From positions 3,326,001 through 3,390,000 of the forward strand of contig NC_037089.1 in the NCBI RefSeq assembly GCF_002994745.2: 64,000 nucleotides of DNA. Reading direction: 5' to 3'. The stretch is from Rosa chinensis. Lineage: Eukaryota; Streptophyta; Magnoliopsida; Rosales; Rosaceae. Position 1 is the first letter of the stretch. Every line of letters starts with the position of its first letter. Of the stretch, positions 1 to 14,027 are shown piece after piece. The notes under the pieces were generated by a model that did not search any database, was not told the DNA's origin, and saw only the letters and a list, made by a program, of their open reading frames with translations. Both the position numbers and the translations under genes were made by a program.

Positions 1-824
1 CCTTGAAGAAGAAGAGACCCATATGCTATAGCGGCACCAGCATGTCCCTGCATATATTAAATTAAAAGAACAGGTCAAAACAGAGCACTAGTTGAAGAAA
101 CAATGATATTCTCAGTATAGAGTCTGAGCGGAATCAAACGTAACAAACTTCTAAATATTTATTTTGTAAATAATAACTCTGTCAGACTAATTTTAACGGT
201 GTGCAAACAGTATCTCCCCCAATTTTTGTTTCTCTCGCTTAATTCCATTTCTTCATAAAGTAGAACATCCAAGCATGGCATTACTGATAATAGTATAAAT
301 TATAAAATGCCACTTCCTTGATTAAAGGAGGGAGTGAGAGAGTTGGACCGACTTAGCACTCAGTTCAGTCAGTTGTAAACACAAGCCACTGCTGCTCAAG
401 CCAAAAATGTAAACTTTTTAAGTTGCTCACAGTCAAATGACAAAATAATCTATCAAGTACCCTAGGCCCATTCAGAGATCTCTGGTTTTGCTCAACAAAG
501 ATCTATAACTAGTAAAAAAGATCAAATTTAATGAAAACCTATAACTACTACAATAGTTCAAATGTAATCAACCTCATTGACTAACATGGTCCAAAACTTG
601 GTAAGCAGTAACAGGAGCTTCATTACCTTCTCTGATGCCCTATGGAAACACCATAAGTCAGAGACTCGGAGGCAACATCTTTCTAGACACAGTCTCTGGT
701 CAGATACACAGCACCCAGAAGGTAAAGAGTACCTAGATGCAACTAAAAAAATACCATGCTCCAATTAGACTTTGAAATAGATTCTGGAAGAACTTTTATT
801 TGCCCCGACATTGTGAAAATCTAC

Positions 825-1170
825 CTGGTCAACTGCCTTCCCAGATAATGGAAAGCTTGTTGATCTGACAGGACATATTCATTCTAAAAAGCACCCAAGC
901 AAGGTCATAATTAATAGTGAAAAGATAAAGAATATCAGAGGAAAAAATTATACAACAAAACAATTGGAAAATCCCAAACAGAAACCAAAAGAATATTGAG
1001 CAAGAATCCCCAACTTTATCACATCAGTCATCAAAATTCAAACATCGGGAATGAAACCTATAAAACTAACATATTTCATGTACAAATTCTTCATAAGAGC
1101 AGCAACGATACAATTTGCTCAGAGTTTATACCTCAACTCTAAGACGACGAGCGAGTTCATATTCTATATG
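825..1170 (-). repeat. Internal duplicate of Sel1 exons 4 and 5
   Basis: The stretch 825-883 repeats exon 5 (2279-2338) with one base lost. About 1131-1170 repeats the start of exon 4 (2597-2679) before similarity ends. The intron between them is also recognisable, so this is a partial tandem duplication inside decayed copy 1. Confidence 0.65.
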
Positions 1171-2070
1171 TTACCTCATTTCTGTCCCAAAACCAAATGC
1201 TGCAAACCATCAGAAACCCAAAGTATCAATTTGTTCCTTATGTTTCCAGTTTCCCACATTTTCTCAGAAAGCAAAGTATATATACAACATACATACAAAG
1301 CACGCAAATTAAGAACAAAAAGGGACATTTTTCTCCTTGATTTTGTTTTCAGTTTCAATAACCCCTGCTCTGGCTCCTTTTATCTTCAAGGTTATTAATG
1401 CTACAGTATTAACAGCAAATATAATGACTTCCTCTTCTTCAAGTGTGCAGTCAATTTCTCAAAATATTGGTTCCCAAGTTTTTAGCAGCACCTCTAGTAG
1501 TGGCAGAAACGTGTACTGTTTGCTACGAAAGGAAATTACATTGCATATATGCATGCTTTAGTCCAAACAAGATTACTTTACCAAAAAGCTCGAATCCACA
1601 TGAAATTGTCTAACCCCTATGTATAGACAGCGTCTTACATCCCATACAGAACAGGGGATCAAAGAATCTTCATACACTAGACATACACATCACTGGTCCT
1701 CTAGATAAAATATCCTTGTGACACAAATCCAATTAAATAGTCATATCCCCTCCCTCAAACTAAAAAAACAGAACTCAACCAGCACAATGATCAATGACTA
1801 ATGCAAACATCCTCCTAGATCTTATGCTGAAAAAGTAATAAGAACATTTATAATTCAAACCCCTTCAGGACAGAAACAACACACTCCAACTCCAAAAATC
1901 AATTAAAGGTTAAAAAATTTACAGATAATACTGACCTTCAAGCTAAGATGCCTCCACCTTCTTAAAGACACACAAGCTGACCAAAGCTTAAAAACGACAT
2001 AACTAAAAGTTGAATCCTTGGATGCATATATGACTGCTTAAGCTTCCATCCTGCGAGACAAGGATGCATA

Positions 2071-2092
2071 TATATATATATATATATATATA
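2071..2092. repeat. (TA)n microsatellite
   Basis: Pure TA dinucleotide tract in an intron of the decayed Sel1 copy. Confidence 0.9.
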
Positions 2093-3628
2093 AGGTTACA
2101 TTTGATAGTTGAAGGATCATAGCCATTACAAAAGCATATGGTGGACCAGAAGACATATATATTTGATAAGACATATATATTTGATTTGCATCTCAAACGG
2201 TCATGAATACAGCTAATATAGGAAGTTTGAACCGCCACCAAAAATCCTATTATTTGTAACAACATAGTGAAAAGCAACCTGGTCAACTGCCTTCTCCAGA
2301 TAATGGAAAGCTTGCTGATCCGATTGGACATACTCATTCTAAAAAGCACCCAAGCAAGCTAGCATCATAAAGTAATAATAAAATGGTTAAGAATATCAGA
2401 GGAGAAAGAAAATAAAACAAAACAATTGGAAAATTCCCAACCGAAAACAAAAGAATATTGATCTAGTAGGGAAATTTTATCACATGAGTCATCAGAATTC
2501 ACACATCGTGGACAAAACCCATAAAAACTAATATATTTCACATAGAAATTGCTTGATAAGGGCAGAAATGATACAATTTTCTTAGAGTTTATATACCTCA
2601 ACTCTAAGACGACAAGCGAGTTCATATTGTGCATCTGCATCACCCATATTTGCCGCTTCAACTAACAAGGCAGCTCCTCCTGTTATGAAGAAAACAGCAA
2701 AACTATGAATTACATGACATCTTTGCCCGATGATACATCACACAGTAGTATTGTTGGGAATGCAGACCACCACCAGTGAAGTGACACAAAATAATGAAGA
2801 AAAGAGTTGATTAATCTTTTCAGAAAGTACACTTACATGGCTTTGCATGCCCTTGGGACACTGTATTTCAAATGCAATCTGGACAACCAATACCTGGCAT
2901 GGGTATTTGAGTTGTCAGTCTCTAGAGCCAACTCAAAGTTCTCCTTTGCTGCCTGATGTGATCAAAACAATCGTGTCAGAACAGAGACTTTTTCTTTCTA
3001 TTATCCCAATTTCAAAAACAAACCCAAAATTATGATCAGAAGCAAGGAGGGGGTAATGCTCCAGCCTTCCCTATTTGCTTTGAATGATACTCCATATCTT
3101 GCCTCTGATTTGGAAGCCAAAATCTTACCCAACAATTAACCAACAGCAAATTAACTAATGAGGGCAATTGAAAGCAAATCTCGGATTTCATGCCACTGGC
3201 CTTTTGTTATAAATGTTACTCCTTTCCTGTCACAGACTCACAGGCTTCAATTTCACCCAAGATTTAATTTCAAGGTAAGATCACAATCTACATCTTCATA
3301 TTACTAATCAAGACACCAGCTTTCTATCCCTTTTTCTGGGTTCTCACTAGTTCGCCAATTCTAACTCCAGCTCCGGCATTGAGACCAATATTTACTTGTT
3401 GAAAAGGTAAAAAGCCCATCACCACATTACCCTCCAAACTCCTTATTAAAGAATCCTGGTTTTCACCACCAAAACTCAACCCCACCTACAGAATACATAC
3501 CAATGTGTAATATGAATCCAAAAATGGGGTCTTTACCCTTAATAGAGGAATGAGACGGCGATCATTGAGCTTGCAGTAATCGATGACTCTATCAACTTCC
3601 TTCAAAGCACTCCACCCTTTGGCTATTA

Positions 3629-5020
<1,392 letters not shown>

Positions 5021-5216
5021 ATGCCTCCCTGTTCGGCCTCGGCGCCGAACCTCGACTGTCCTCAGACTCATTGTAACCGTTTTCAAAAGAAAGAAGCAAA
5101 CTTTACCACGCCGGAAAAATGGAAGAACAGAAGAAAGCTTGAAAATGCTCTGTGCTTTCTTGGATTGGGGGGTGAAGAAGATGATGGGTCTGCGTTTATA
5201 TAATGTGGGTGGTTAA

Positions 5217-5831
5217 GAGAGAGAGATTGAAAGGGTTTTAGGGGAGGTGTACGGACTCAGAGAGAGAGAGAGTGAGGTAGTGGGTGTGGGTTTGGTTTAA
5301 TGGACTCGACGTATTTGTTGAGAATGACTAATGGCCTAAATGGGGTAAGAGAGAGAGGGAAAAAAGTGCCATTATTTAATTAAAAGAAAGGGTTTTTATT
5401 TTTTTTTTGTTCTTCCTTCTCCGCCATTAAAAGACCTGCAAAACCCTAAAAACCCCAATTGGATGCTGACAGAGAGAGAGAAAAGAGAGGTTCCAATAGG
5501 GCAGGATATGTGGGAGAGTGGAACAAAAGCATTTTGTTTTTCGCGCGTTGGTTTAATGCGCGCGTGGTTTTGTGGCAGAAAAACGCCTGAGAAGGCTGGG
5601 ATTTTCTATGACGAAAATAGCCTTGCTCTTTCTAGCTTATGTCGGAGAGGTTCTGTTTTGTATGACATACGGTGAGGGCGCTGGGGGAGGGGATTGTTGC
5701 TTTTGGAAAATATCTTCGACGTTTGGAGTTTGTAGGCTACCACGCGTATAGAATGCGAGTGGCAGTTCCATCTCGGACCGGAGAGTATAATGGACATTTT
5801 GGATTTTTCTTGCTAAATACGGTTAACTCTC
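5217..5831. other. Region upstream of the helicase fragment, no gene seen
   Basis: Contains GA-rich tracts (5218-5275) and a T-run near 5400. It is probably the former promoter and 5' leader region of the helicase. No convincing coding region is visible. Confidence 0.4.
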
Positions 5832-6905
5832 GAAGACTTTGGACTCTGGACTTTGGAGGAGTACTTTCTTCACTGTATGTTTCCAAGGAATAATAACTGA
5901 ATTTTGTTTTAATTAAGGAATTTGAAAATTTTCGGTCAAAACAAAATATTTGTTTGAAATCAAAATAATGTACTTGAATTTCAAATGATTTGGTCTTCTT
6001 GTTTAAACCATGGACAAAATCTATTCCAAAAAAAAAAAAGAAAAAAAAAAGGACAAATTATTGTATGGTTTATTGTATATGTGGTGATTCAAAAGAATAT
6101 GATTGACTCTTATATTTGCTCCGCAGATTTGTTGGTATTTCATTTGCCATGTTGTAGTCCAGAACAATAAACTATGATGGTAGATCAGCAGAGTTATTTT
6201 CATCATTTTAAGTAAGACTAATTGTAATCAATGATGATCGATGAGCAAAGTTAACTTATCCATTTTTACCCTAATCACTCACTTAGCATCTTTGTCTTAA
6301 CAACTTAGCTAGCTCAAAAAGCACAACCACTCAACCAAGGTCCCAAAAATATGATGCCAAAAATACCCTAATCATATCTTGGTTCACTTAAACAATATCA
6401 CAACAACTTGCGTTAGCATTTTGGAGATTACAAATTCTAACTCACCGCAGCAGTACAAGAATTGAGAACATTTAAGCTTCACTCACGTTAGAGATTTTTC
6501 AAGACTAAAAGTTCTCTTGTTGGACTGTAGTATGGTTACGTGGATCAGAATCAATTTAGTCACACGAGAATAACTCAAGTGCTATAACCAGTCGGATAAT
6601 GAATAGATTAAATGAGTTCTTTTCCTCCTTAGGTGCTCAATCATTTAATTTCTAGAATGCTTCTCTTTCCCGTGCAGTCTTTCACTCTACTGTCACATCT
6701 TGCTTTCGCATCAATCTAAAACCGCTCTCTTGCCATTTCTTTTGGCTAAGCAACCTTTTTTTAAAGTCAAAGTTCGTCACATATTCTCATATTTTTAAGG
6801 ACAACTTCCCTTTGACGGATAGACATATACAACAGAAAAGGTTCTTGTTAACAAACAAAAAAATTACATAAATAATCACTACACTATGACCCATCTAAAA
6901 TTTTA
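5832..6905. repeat. Direct repeat A flanking the LINE
   Basis: Nearly identical to 12277-13334. Differences seen are a few substitutions, a 9-bp length difference at the start and a longer interrupted A-run near 6030. It contains a decayed Sel1 terminal exon at about 6629-6790. Confidence 0.9.
6629..6790 (-). pseudogene. Decayed Sel1 terminal exon (in repeat A)
   Basis: Resembles the terminal exon of the Sel1 gene (29444-29691). Shared blocks include the stretch reading AAAACCGCTCTCTTGCCAT, the GCTTCTCTT block and the segment around GTCAAAGTTCGTCACA. Internal deletions and many substitutions remove any reading frame. Older than the duplication that produced copies 1 and 2. Confidence 0.6.
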
Positions 6906-6983
6906 CACTATGATCGTACCAGGATAATTGGGTTTTTGAAAGTGAGCCTCAAATATATGCTTGTTCCTCCATTTCCATATGAA

Positions 6984-9900
6984 CTAGCATTTGAAAACAA
7001 AGGTAGAGCACCACAGATTCCCAGCATTACATTTGGATTTGCAAAGAAGATTAGTCTGCAACCAACCTTCCCAACTCATGGAAAAAGTAAATCTAACCGA
7101 CTGAAGTAAAGTGAAAGAATTCCACACATTAACAGCAGCAGGGCAATCTTTAAACAGATGAGAAAGGGACTCACTATTGCTGCGGCATATAGGACAAGTA
7201 TCATCATGGGTGAGATTCCTTTTAACTCTGTGAGCATTGGTGAGAAGTTTACCATGACAGAGAACCCATAGAAATGTCTTGAGCTTTGGGGGAATTTGCA
7301 TTTTCCAAATAAATTTCCAAGGAGAGTTACTTTGATCATAGTCCTCAAAGAAAATGTTGTAAGCTGACTTGACTGAAAATGAACCATTAGAAGTGCAGCC
7401 TCAAATTTGAATGTGATTTCCACAACCATCAAAACCAGGAGGAATGCGCAAAATTTGATCAATAATATCAGCAGGGAGACAAGAGGAAAGCAAATTTAAG
7501 TCTCATCCATTATCATTCCAAAAGCTACAGATAGTAGCATTAATATTAACAGTAGAATCTGGCAAGACATAATTGATAAGGGGAATAGGAGGGAACCAGA
7601 CGTCAGTCCAAAATCTAATTGTTCTACCATCACCAACCCTCCAAATTAAACCTTTTTTCAACAAGTTAACACCATGAAGAACACTTCTCCAAGTACTAGA
7701 ACAATCCTTAGATTGCTGATAGTTTTGACCAAACAAAAAGCTATGTTTCAGATACTTTTCTCTATAAATTGAAGCCCACAAACCAGTATCATTTTGAAAT
7801 AACCTCCAACCAGCCTTAGCAAGCATAGATTGATTCATATCAGAAGATTTCTTGATACCTAAACCACCGAGATTCTTAGGCAAACAAACAGTATCCCAGT
7901 TCACCAAATGAATTTTTTTTCTTACTGTCATTATCACCCCACAAAAAGTTTCTATTTATTTTGTCTAAGTCATCACAAATATACATGGGCAATCTAGCAG
8001 TCTGCATAGCATAATTAGGAATAGCAGCAGTAACTGAATGAATTAAAGTCAATCTGCCAGCTAAACTTAGAACTTTGCATTTCCAACCAGCCAATCGACT
8101 TTGAACTTTATCCAAGATGCTAGCATAAGTAAACTTAGTAACACGAGAATGAATTAGAGGCATACCTAAGTATTTTCCCAGATCAGTAATAAGAGGAAAG
8201 CCACAAGTGGTGCTGATATCCAAAGCAAGCTCTTTGCTCGTGTTAGGGGAGCAGAAGATGAGAGACTTTTCATAACTGATTGAGACGCTTTAACAGCTTT
8301 CCAAACTCCAACATCAACAGCAGATTTAATTAAATGGGACAATTTCTCCATGCAAAGAACAAAGATATAGGGTGAAAGAGGATCACCTTGTCTTATTCCT
8401 CTTTGAGCTTTAAAAGATTGAGTAAGCTCACCATTAAGACAAATTTGAAAGCTTGTAGAGGTAACACAACTCATAATAAGTTTCACAAGAGGTTGAGGGA
8501 GAAGAGATTCATATAAAACCGACTCAATGAAATGCCAGCTAAGACGATCATATGCTTTAGATAAATCAACCTTCCAAGCAAAAAAAACCTTTCTTGCCAG
8601 CAGATTTCTTGAATTTAAAGAGAACTTCCTGAGCAATCATTATATTGTCTGAAATTTGTCTACCAGGGACATAACTAACCTGATTAGGGCTGATTAGCTT
8701 TTGCATCAACGGTCGAATTCTTGCCACAATGATTTTTGAAATTACCTTATAAACAGTATTGCACAAGCTGATAGGTCTGAATTGCACCATGCTTTGAGGT
8801 CCACTCACTTTAGGAATTAAAGAGATAATGGTATGATTTAAACCACAAGGAATTTCACCAGAAGTAAAGGCATTATGCACAAGAGAAAGAACTTCTGTAG
8901 CATAAATACTCCAAAACTTTTGGTAGAAAGCAGCAGGAAAGCCATCGAAGCCAGGAGCTTTGAGACCTCCAATTGAGAACATGGCAGTTTTAACCTCATA
9001 CATATCAATTGGAGTACATAGACCAATCAGCTCATCAGATTCAAGAGTAGGAAAAAGCCAAGGAATAACAAATCTGGGATCATTAGTGGTAGAATCAGAA
9101 AAAAGCTTTTGGAAAAAAGCAACAGCAATGTCTTTTAAAGAATCTGTCTTAGTTTGCCAAGCCCCATTTTCATCAAATAATCCTTCAATTTTATTCCTCC
9201 TCCTCCTCACAAGAGTACTCAAGTGAAAGAACCTAGTATTTCTATCACCTCCTTGTAACCATTTATCTCTCGATTTTTGTTTCCAAAAAAGATTTTCCTG
9301 ATCTCTCAAAGTTTCATACTCAGTCATAAGCTTAGCTTCAAGTTTGAGAAGAAAAGGATTGTTGTACCTGTCTGTAGCTCTTTGAATTCCACCAATGCGG
9401 GCAAGTAGCTGTCTTTTCCTTTTGAAGATATTACCAAAAGTATGTTGATTCCAGTCCAAAAGAGCATGAGAAAGAGCATTAGTTTTTTCAACAAAAGAAC
9501 CATGAGAATTTTTCCAGGTAGTATCAACATAAGGAGCAAAATCATTGTGAGTCATCCACATAGCCTGAAATCTAAAAGGGATAGCAGCTCTATTCACAGA
9601 GTTATTAGAATGAAGTTGTAAAAGAATAGGACAATGATCAGATTTCATTTTAGCTAAATGTCTAATAAAAGCATCAGGAAAGGAAGATCTCAATCACAAG
9701 TGCAAAAAGCTCTGTCCAGTCTTTCTTTAATTCTATTATTAGACCAAGTAAACTTGGATCCAATGAATCGCATATCAATTAAGGAGTAATGATCTACCCA
9801 CTGCTTAAGACCTCCAATTCTTCCACGCATAGAACCAAAATTTTTATCAGCAGAGGAATAAAGCTCATTGTAATCACCAATAAAAATCCAAGGCAGCTGA

Positions 9901-10328
9901 TGTGTTGAAACCAGGTGATCAAAATAATTCCATAGATTACTTCTAACAGAGTTAGTAGGACTAGCATAAAGCACAGTGAGCATCCAATTGATACCATCAG
10001 GGAAAGTAACTTTAACTGTGATTGATTGACAATTTTTATCGACAAAATGGATATTACAGAGATTAGAGTTCCAAAATAGCCAAATGCCACCAGAAAAATC
10101 ATTGGCTTCAACAATTGTATAATCAGAAAATCCAAGAGATATGAGTGAATCTTTAGCTCTAGAAAATTGGACCCGAGGTTCACAAACAGCCAAAATATCA
10201 ATTGAATGTAATTTAACAAGATCTGTAATGTCAGATCTAAACTTCTCACTTCCTGCACCTCTAGAATTCCAAAAGAGAACTTTACTCATTGGAAAGCAGA
10301 TAATGTGAGAGTTGAAACCCAAAGTCAA
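6984..10328 (-). pseudogene. LINE ORF2: endonuclease and reverse transcriptase, broken
   Basis: Reading on the minus strand, an APE-like endonuclease starts near 10286 (VLFWNSRGAG, then ILAVCEPRV, then FIGDYNE). A frameshift near 9690 precedes the KSDHCPI motif. RT blocks follow: APGFDGFPAAFYQ, FRPISLCNTVYK, then a frameshift near 8570-8640, DLSKAYDRLSW and QRGIRQGDPLSPYIF. The next expected block, with the catalytic F/Y-A-D-D motif, is missing near 8270-8300, where the sequence jumps to the LGKYLGMPL and GRLTLIHSV region. A zf-RVT pattern (PPKLKTFLWVLCHGKLLT, CPICRSNSES, H-L-F-K-D-C) follows at about 7110-7290. The enzyme would copy LINE RNA at nicked DNA. This copy is catalytically dead. 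Confidence 0.85.
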
Positions 10329-10398
10329 TTATCAACCATATCCTCCACATTGGAGGATAGGTTAGTATTCTCACCAGAGACAATAGATATCATGTTGT

Positions 10399-11879
10399 TC
10401 AAGTTATCAAAAGCAAAGACAGAACATACCTGGCCATTGCTAATAGAACTATCATTAGGCGAATCCATTTCAGTGCAAGATGACTCCAAATTTGTACAGC
10501 TCTCAGGAGGGCAATTCCAAATTCGACAGAGAAATTGGATGGAGGATGTGAATCTTGAATTGAGATGGAAGGAGCTGGAGAGTTATTTTTGTCAGTGGTA
10601 TTAGGCTGAGATGATGCAATTGACTTCTTCACTGTGGAGCTCACAGCGTATTTTCTAGGAGTCTGAGTCGAACTTTTTCCAGCATTGAATTTAGGCACAA
10701 GTGGTCTCAAATTAGACTTTCCATTAGTTATGTCTTTGAGAGGCTTTTTAAGAGATCCATGAGATTTACTAGCTGAGGTGCTCTTGCTAGATGTAGAAGC
10801 TTGCTGCGAATTATCAAAAATGGTCTTATTGGCTTTCTTTTGAACTTGTTTCCACATATGCACTACTGCAGGTTCAGAATTGTCTTTAGCATTCAGAGAG
10901 TCAATAGTAGTAGATTGTACCTCTTTGAGAGCATTATCCTCACCTTCAACAAAGGTCTCAAGAAGAGCGAATCTCGAACCAGATTGCACAGATGCACTGT
11001 TAGCAGGAATCTTGCTAGAGTTGGCTTTTTTGTTTTTATAGGACATGAGCATCCATGGTCCATGACCAAGAACAGTTGCTTTCACAACCTTATCAGCAAT
11101 TTCCATGTCACTACTCTGATGGCCAGCTTTGATAGGCAAAGCAACTTCAGTGGGATATTGACTAGAGTTTATTGCAGAAGAAACTGGGGGCGTAGAAGTC
11201 TCAGCATTCACATGAGTGTCAACATCAGGAGTAGGTCTAAGAGGTGCAGAGTGAGGGCAATTAGCTTTGGCATGTCCATAGCAGCCACAATTGAAACAAA
11301 TTAGAGATATTCCCTTATAAACAACACCATAGGCAACCCCTTCAATCTCCACAAAAGGTTTCAAAGGTACCTGTAGATCAATTTCAACACAAATTATGGC
11401 AAATTTCCCTCGAGCTTGAGCTAAAGTTAGCCTATCAACTTTGATAACAGTTCCCAGAACTTTACCCACCACCTTAAGTGTATAATCCTTGAAATATCTA
11501 ACAGGTACACCCAAAATTCTCACCCATACAGCCATATTATTTATTTTTTCATTATTGGGATCAAAATTGGGACGCCATTTTTGAACAACCAAGGTTTGTC
11601 CAGCCAGAATCCAAGGACCTCCACATAGGGCAACATTAAGATCAGATTCTAGAGTAAATTTAACTATTCGATCAGCTGCCAAGGGCCTTGAGGGTTCCAT
11701 TTTCGTTTGAGACCACTATGCATAAACGTATAAGCATTCTTGACATTAGGCTTTCCCATCAATTTCACAATAACAGCACAACGCCACTCGATATCTAGTT
11801 TATCATTGACTCGTTGAGAAAAACAAACATTCGGAGCAATCGTACCTTCAGTGATAGTGTAGTCCTCATCAGTCATCAC
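10399..11879 (-). pseudogene. LINE ORF1 (DUF4283 + CCHC knuckle), frameshifted
   Basis: A putative RNA-binding ORF1 protein. The first part (11879-11664; VIVKLMGKPNV, WNPQGPW) continues in another frame from about 11700 (FTLESDLNVALCGGPWIL, MAVWVRILGVPVRYF), so a frameshift lies at 11664-11700. Together these form a DUF4283 domain. A zinc knuckle CFNCGCYGHAKANC lies at about 11255-11300, then a Ser/Lys-rich tail. Near 10480 the tail also seems to change frame, since the alternative frame is acidic and longer. A further open stretch upstream (12258-11890) probably belongs to the element's 5' region. Confidence 0.75.
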
Positions 11880-12276
11880 AAAATCTTCAATTGCAGCTTT
11901 GCCATAGTGACTGAGGGGGTTGAGGAGACGAGCGCATAGCTAGTCTAATCAAGAGAATGACCAGGTAAAGGAGAGGAGGTTCGGCATCGGTGATTTGTGC
12001 TGCCATGAGTTTATCGCAGAGAACATCATTTGCTCGGAATCGCTTGTTTTGATTTGCATAAATAGGGTCATCTCCGCCACTCCCCGGCGGGAGGGCGGAG
12101 AAGGTGAAAATAGGAGAGGACGCCGTCACAAGAGAAGGAGCGGAGTGCTCAATCAGTGGTGAAATCAATGTCGTGATGGTGGTTGTGTAGTAGCTACGAA
12201 CGAGGTGAAGAGGAGAGAAAATTCGCCGCGCGTGAAGCGCGTAGTCAAGAGAGTCCACACTTCACGCTTGATTACT

Positions 12277-13334
12277 GAAGACTTTGGACTTTGGAGGAGT
12301 ACTTTCTTCACTGTATGTTTCCAAGGAACAATAACTGAATTTTGTTTTAATTAAGGAATTTGAAAATTTTCGGTCAAAACAAAATATTTGTTTGAAATCA
12401 AAATAATGTACTTGAATTTCAAATGATTTGGTCTTCTTGTTTAAACCATGGACAAAATCTATTCCAAAAAAAAAAAAAAGGACAAATTATTGTATGGTTT
12501 ATTGTATATGTGGTGATTCAAAAGAATATGATTGACTCTTATATTTGCTCCGCAGATTTGTTGGTATTTCATTTGCCATGTTGTAGTCCAGAACAATAAA
12601 CTATGATGGTAGATCAGCAGTGTTATTTTCATCATTTTAAGTAAGACTAATTGTAATCAATGATGATCGATGAGCAAAGTTAACTTATCCATTTTTACCC
12701 TAATCACTCACTTAGCATCTTTGTCTTAACAACTTAGCTAGCTCAAAAAGCACAACCACTCAACCAAGGTCCCAAAAATATGATGCCAAAAATACCCTAA
12801 TCATATCTTGGTTCACTTAAACAATATCACAACAACTTGCGTTAGCATTTTGGAGATTACAAAGTCTAACTCACCGCAGCAGTACAAGAATTGAGAACAT
12901 TTAAGCTTCACTCACGTTAGAGATTTTTCAAGACTAAAAGTTCTCTTGTTGGACTGTAGTATGGTTACGTGGATCAGAATCAGTTTAGTCACATGAGAAT
13001 AACTCAAGTGCTATAACCAGTGGGATAATGAATAGATTAAATGAGTTCTTTTCCTCCTTAGGTGCTCAATCATTTAATTTCTAGAATGCTTCTCTTTCCC
13101 GTGCAGTCTTTCACTCTACTGTCACATCTTGCTTTCGCATCAATCTAAAACCGCTCTCTTGCCATTTCTTTTGGCTAAGCAACCTTTTTTTAAAGTCAAA
13201 GTTCGTCACATACTCTCATATTTTTAAGGACAACTTCCCTTTGACGGATAGACATATACAACAGAAAAGGTTCTTGTTAACAAACAAAAAAATTACATAA
13301 ATAATCACTACACTATGACCCATCTAAAATTTTA
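12277..13334. repeat. Direct repeat B flanking the LINE
   Basis: Counterpart of 5832-6905 in the same orientation and order. After 13334 the two diverge abruptly, as they do before 12277. Confidence 0.9.
13055..13215 (-). pseudogene. Decayed Sel1 terminal exon (in repeat B)
   Basis: Duplicate of the relic at 6629-6790, with the same similarity to the Sel1 terminal exon at 29444-29691. An intron scrap of the same gene follows at 13675-13812 in the expected order, so B appears to be the resident copy of an old Sel1 remnant. Confidence 0.6.
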
Positions 13335-13674
13335 GTCATTGACTTTTGAAAAATTTAACTTTAGTTACTTATATTTAACTTTCCACTACATTTTTGTTAT
13401 TGCAGTCAAATTCATTATTAAACATCATTAAAACTAATGAAATGACCAAAGTGAAATGAGAGTCGGAGATATATTGTCATCTTTTTAAAAGAATTGCGGA
13501 TAAAAAAAAAGATTAAGTTGCTTTCTCGTGTAACTATTGACATCTTTCAAAATTCACAACCGATAGTATTAGAACGAATAGGGATAAAATTAATCACAAA
13601 TTTGATCATCACAATTGTCAAAATTTGGTGGTGAATCCAAATTCGATAAATTCGGTGCAGAACAACAGTGCTGC

Positions 13675-13812
13675 TCAAGCCAGAAATGTAAACTTTTTAC
13701 GTTGCTCACATAATCAAATGACAAGATACTCTATCAAGTAATCTAGGCCCATTCAGAGATCACTGGTTTTGCCGAACAAAGATCTATTACTACTACAAAA
13801 GATCAAAGTAAT
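13675..13812 (-). pseudogene. Sel1 intron-6 fragment
   Basis: Closely matches 388-520 and 30295-30384 plus 32930-32975, which are the same intron of Sel1 copies 1 and 2. It lacks the hAT insertion, so it is a further empty site, although degraded. No exon 6 follows. Confidence 0.65.
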
Positions 13813-14027
13813 TACCATTCTAGTTAATTGCAAGGTCTGGTTGTCATTGCAGTGCGGGGCATAGGATAGATATTTCACAACAAATTCAATGAATGATGGA
13901 TGATAATCACCAAGCTGGAATAACCAAGCAGAAGAAGGAAATCTAGATAGATAGTTGGATTACAAATTAAAGGATCATACGTACAGAATAGCACAGAAGA
14001 TGAACATAAAACAATTTAGTACAATTA

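Larger units (their letters stand above)
6906..12276 (-). mobile_element. LINE (plant L1-type), inactive, 3' end missing
   Basis: Minus-strand non-LTR retrotransposon with ORF1 (DUF4283 plus a CCHC knuckle), then ORF2 (APE-type endonuclease, reverse transcriptase, zinc-binding zf-RVT). The expected RNase H domain, 3' UTR and poly(A) tail are absent: homology stops shortly after the zf-RVT region, at the junction with repeat A. Both ORFs carry frameshifts and the RT catalytic block is deleted. Instead of short target duplications the element lies between 1.06-kb direct repeats. Confidence 0.85.
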
